Shown here in pieces: positions 62,666-64,000 of a stretch of DNA of 64,000 nucleotides. The translations under genes were made by a program, and so were the position numbers. The stretch comes from Distichodus sexfasciatus (taxonomy: Eukaryota > Chordata > Actinopteri > Characiformes > Distichodontidae): NCBI GenBank assembly GCA_032718565.1, contig JAVGVS010000475.1:1-64000 (forward strand). The letters are read 5' to 3'. Below the pieces are notes generated by a model, which saw only the letters and a list, made by a program, of their open reading frames with translations, did no database searches and was not told the origin of the DNA. Within the stretch, counting starts at the first letter, position 1; each line of letters begins with the position of its first letter.

Positions 62666-64000
62666 GCCGAGTGTCCGGCCGACTTAAAAACAGCGGAGGA
62701 GGGGGATGCAGAAGGGGAGGTGTTTTTGCGAGGGCTGGTTTAATTTGGGAAGTGCTCTTTCCCCTCTATGTAACGCCCATTCGAGTATTAAGAGAGACGG
62801 CTCTTCCTTCCCCTGGCTCTCTGGGGCTCGGAGGCCATTTCCATGACCGCAAGGAGGTGTGTTCTGCGTGGGCTTGTGTACATGCGGACCCAAAAGGAAG
62901 AAGGAAGCCCTGATCAAAACATTTCTTTCTTTATCTAACTAGGCTAGGATATTACCTTGACTACACCAGCCACTATGCCACGGTTAATGTTCCCTGTTTA
63001 AAATGGGGGAGATACCTACAAAATATCTGTTTTAAAATCATCAGAACTTTTTAATTCAGTAGGTCTACATGAGAAAACAGCCTCCAGGCTTTCAACCTGT
63101 GAATTATAATTAATGCATGAAAGGCTTCAATTCTTTACAAACTTGTCTGTTTTTTAACTCAGGACTACTACAGTTCTTAATTAGTTGCTACTTGTATTAA
63201 AAGGAAAACGAGAGAGAACGTTTAATGACAACTAAAATAATCCCAAATAAAAGATCAGACGCTTTAGTTCAAGACGCACTTCAAACATTTCATCTTCCAT
63301 AAACACGTCTCCTAATCCTGATCCTTTCCATAAATTTGAGCTTCCTGGAATGTCTTAATAACTCTCATAAAGCGCGAAAACATTACAGGAGCCAACAATT
63401 AATTTCAGTTACTCCAGCTAATGTAAATGTACAGCAACATTTTGGCTACATTTTGTTAAGTAACTCTCGCATGATTTCTGATGCTCACAGCCTTCAGTTG
63501 GGCTTCCATTCCATTCTGCCACAGCACTTTTCATATTGTGTAACTGCTGCCCACAATGTGGTGCCAAGTTCACTGGAATCATCTAAATAGCCGGCCTTCG
63601 GACTAATGAAGACGGCGGCCTTACTGCTGGTTTTTCCTCGCGTCAGAACTAATTCACGCGCAACAAATGAAGGGCGCCACCATGACACTTTAAGACATGC
63701 AGCTGTGTTATTAGGTATGACTATTAGAGCAAAATGATTAATGACTGCCGTTGCTAAAGCGGTGCTGCTCTACAGCTCGAAGGCGGAGCCTTAGATTAGA
63801 CTTTTTAGAATGAATATGCTGCTGGAAGCAGTTTATTCATTCTTCTTGTAATGCTTAAAATGATTAAAGAATGTTTGACCGCGTGTTCATTCAACTTGTA
63901 ACATTACTATAAGTAATTCTTCAGCATAACAATCTGTACTTCAGACTTTTCATTATTGGACTGAACACTTCACTTCAGGTTGACACTTGACATGACTTTT
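62666..64000. other. region upstream of the candidate dusp16 promoter
   Basis: AT-rich after about 62900. No gene, tRNA or mobile element is recognised. Confidence 0.5.

Noticed and set aside
62368..62913. A 181-codon plus-strand frame.
   Set aside because: No recognisable domain or splice-supported context. The GC-rich patch is better explained by a promoter/5' UTR on the other strand.

Overview
The window is vertebrate genomic DNA, almost certainly from a ray-finned (teleost-type) fish. Its genes are split into many short, GC-rich exons with GT/AG splice sites. The introns are crowded with non-autonomous DNA transposons (hAT, PIF/Harbinger, piggyBac and Tc1/mariner types), tRNA-derived SINEs and long GT repeats. 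I see nothing bacterial, viral or CRISPR-like. No species can be named from the sequence alone.

Two protein-coding genes are supported, and they converge tail to tail. Positions 1-28.7 kb carry the 3' part of lrp6 (LDL-receptor-related protein 6, the Wnt co-receptor) on the + strand. Eleven coding exons fit human exons 11-18 and 21-23. They encode the end of beta-propeller 3, EGF-like 3, propeller 4, EGF-like 4, LDLR class A repeats 1-2, and the cytoplasmic tail with all five PPPSP-type motifs. The stop is at 25086-25088, followed by a roughly 3.6 kb 3' UTR. The exons expected between 19951 and 21762 (third LDLR-A repeat, transmembrane helix and juxtamembrane segment) cannot be found in the 1.8 kb of transposon-rich DNA there. 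This is the most notable irregularity in the window.

Positions 28.7-36.9 kb are intergenic and hold only repeats that I can identify. Positions 36.9-62.6 kb carry dusp16 (MKP-7, a dual-specificity JNK/p38 phosphatase) on the - strand. It has a long 3' UTR and six coding exons that join without frame breaks into a 667-residue protein with intact rhodanese/KIM and catalytic (HCLAGISR) regions. A TATA-containing, donor-terminated segment at 62.4-62.7 kb is a candidate non-coding first exon. LRP6 and DUSP16 are also close together in human 12p13, so this is a conserved neighbourhood with apparently altered gene order and orientation.

The rest is mobile DNA. Several copies are well defined by exact or near-exact 8-bp target duplications: hAT-type elements at 214-827, 5845-6600 and 10649-11823, and foldback elements at 10032-10183 and 24321-24505. 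There are two piggyBac-like and two Harbinger-like MITEs, a 640-bp inverted-repeat MITE in three copies, about eleven copies of one tRNA-derived SINE, a roughly 33-unit minisatellite beside an L2-like LINE fragment, and two relics of a CGGBP1/BED-like zinc-finger coding segment. I did not find a convincing new biological system. The best leads are the missing lrp6 exons, a dusp16 splice acceptor that abuts a SINE tail, and the nested or hybrid hAT elements.
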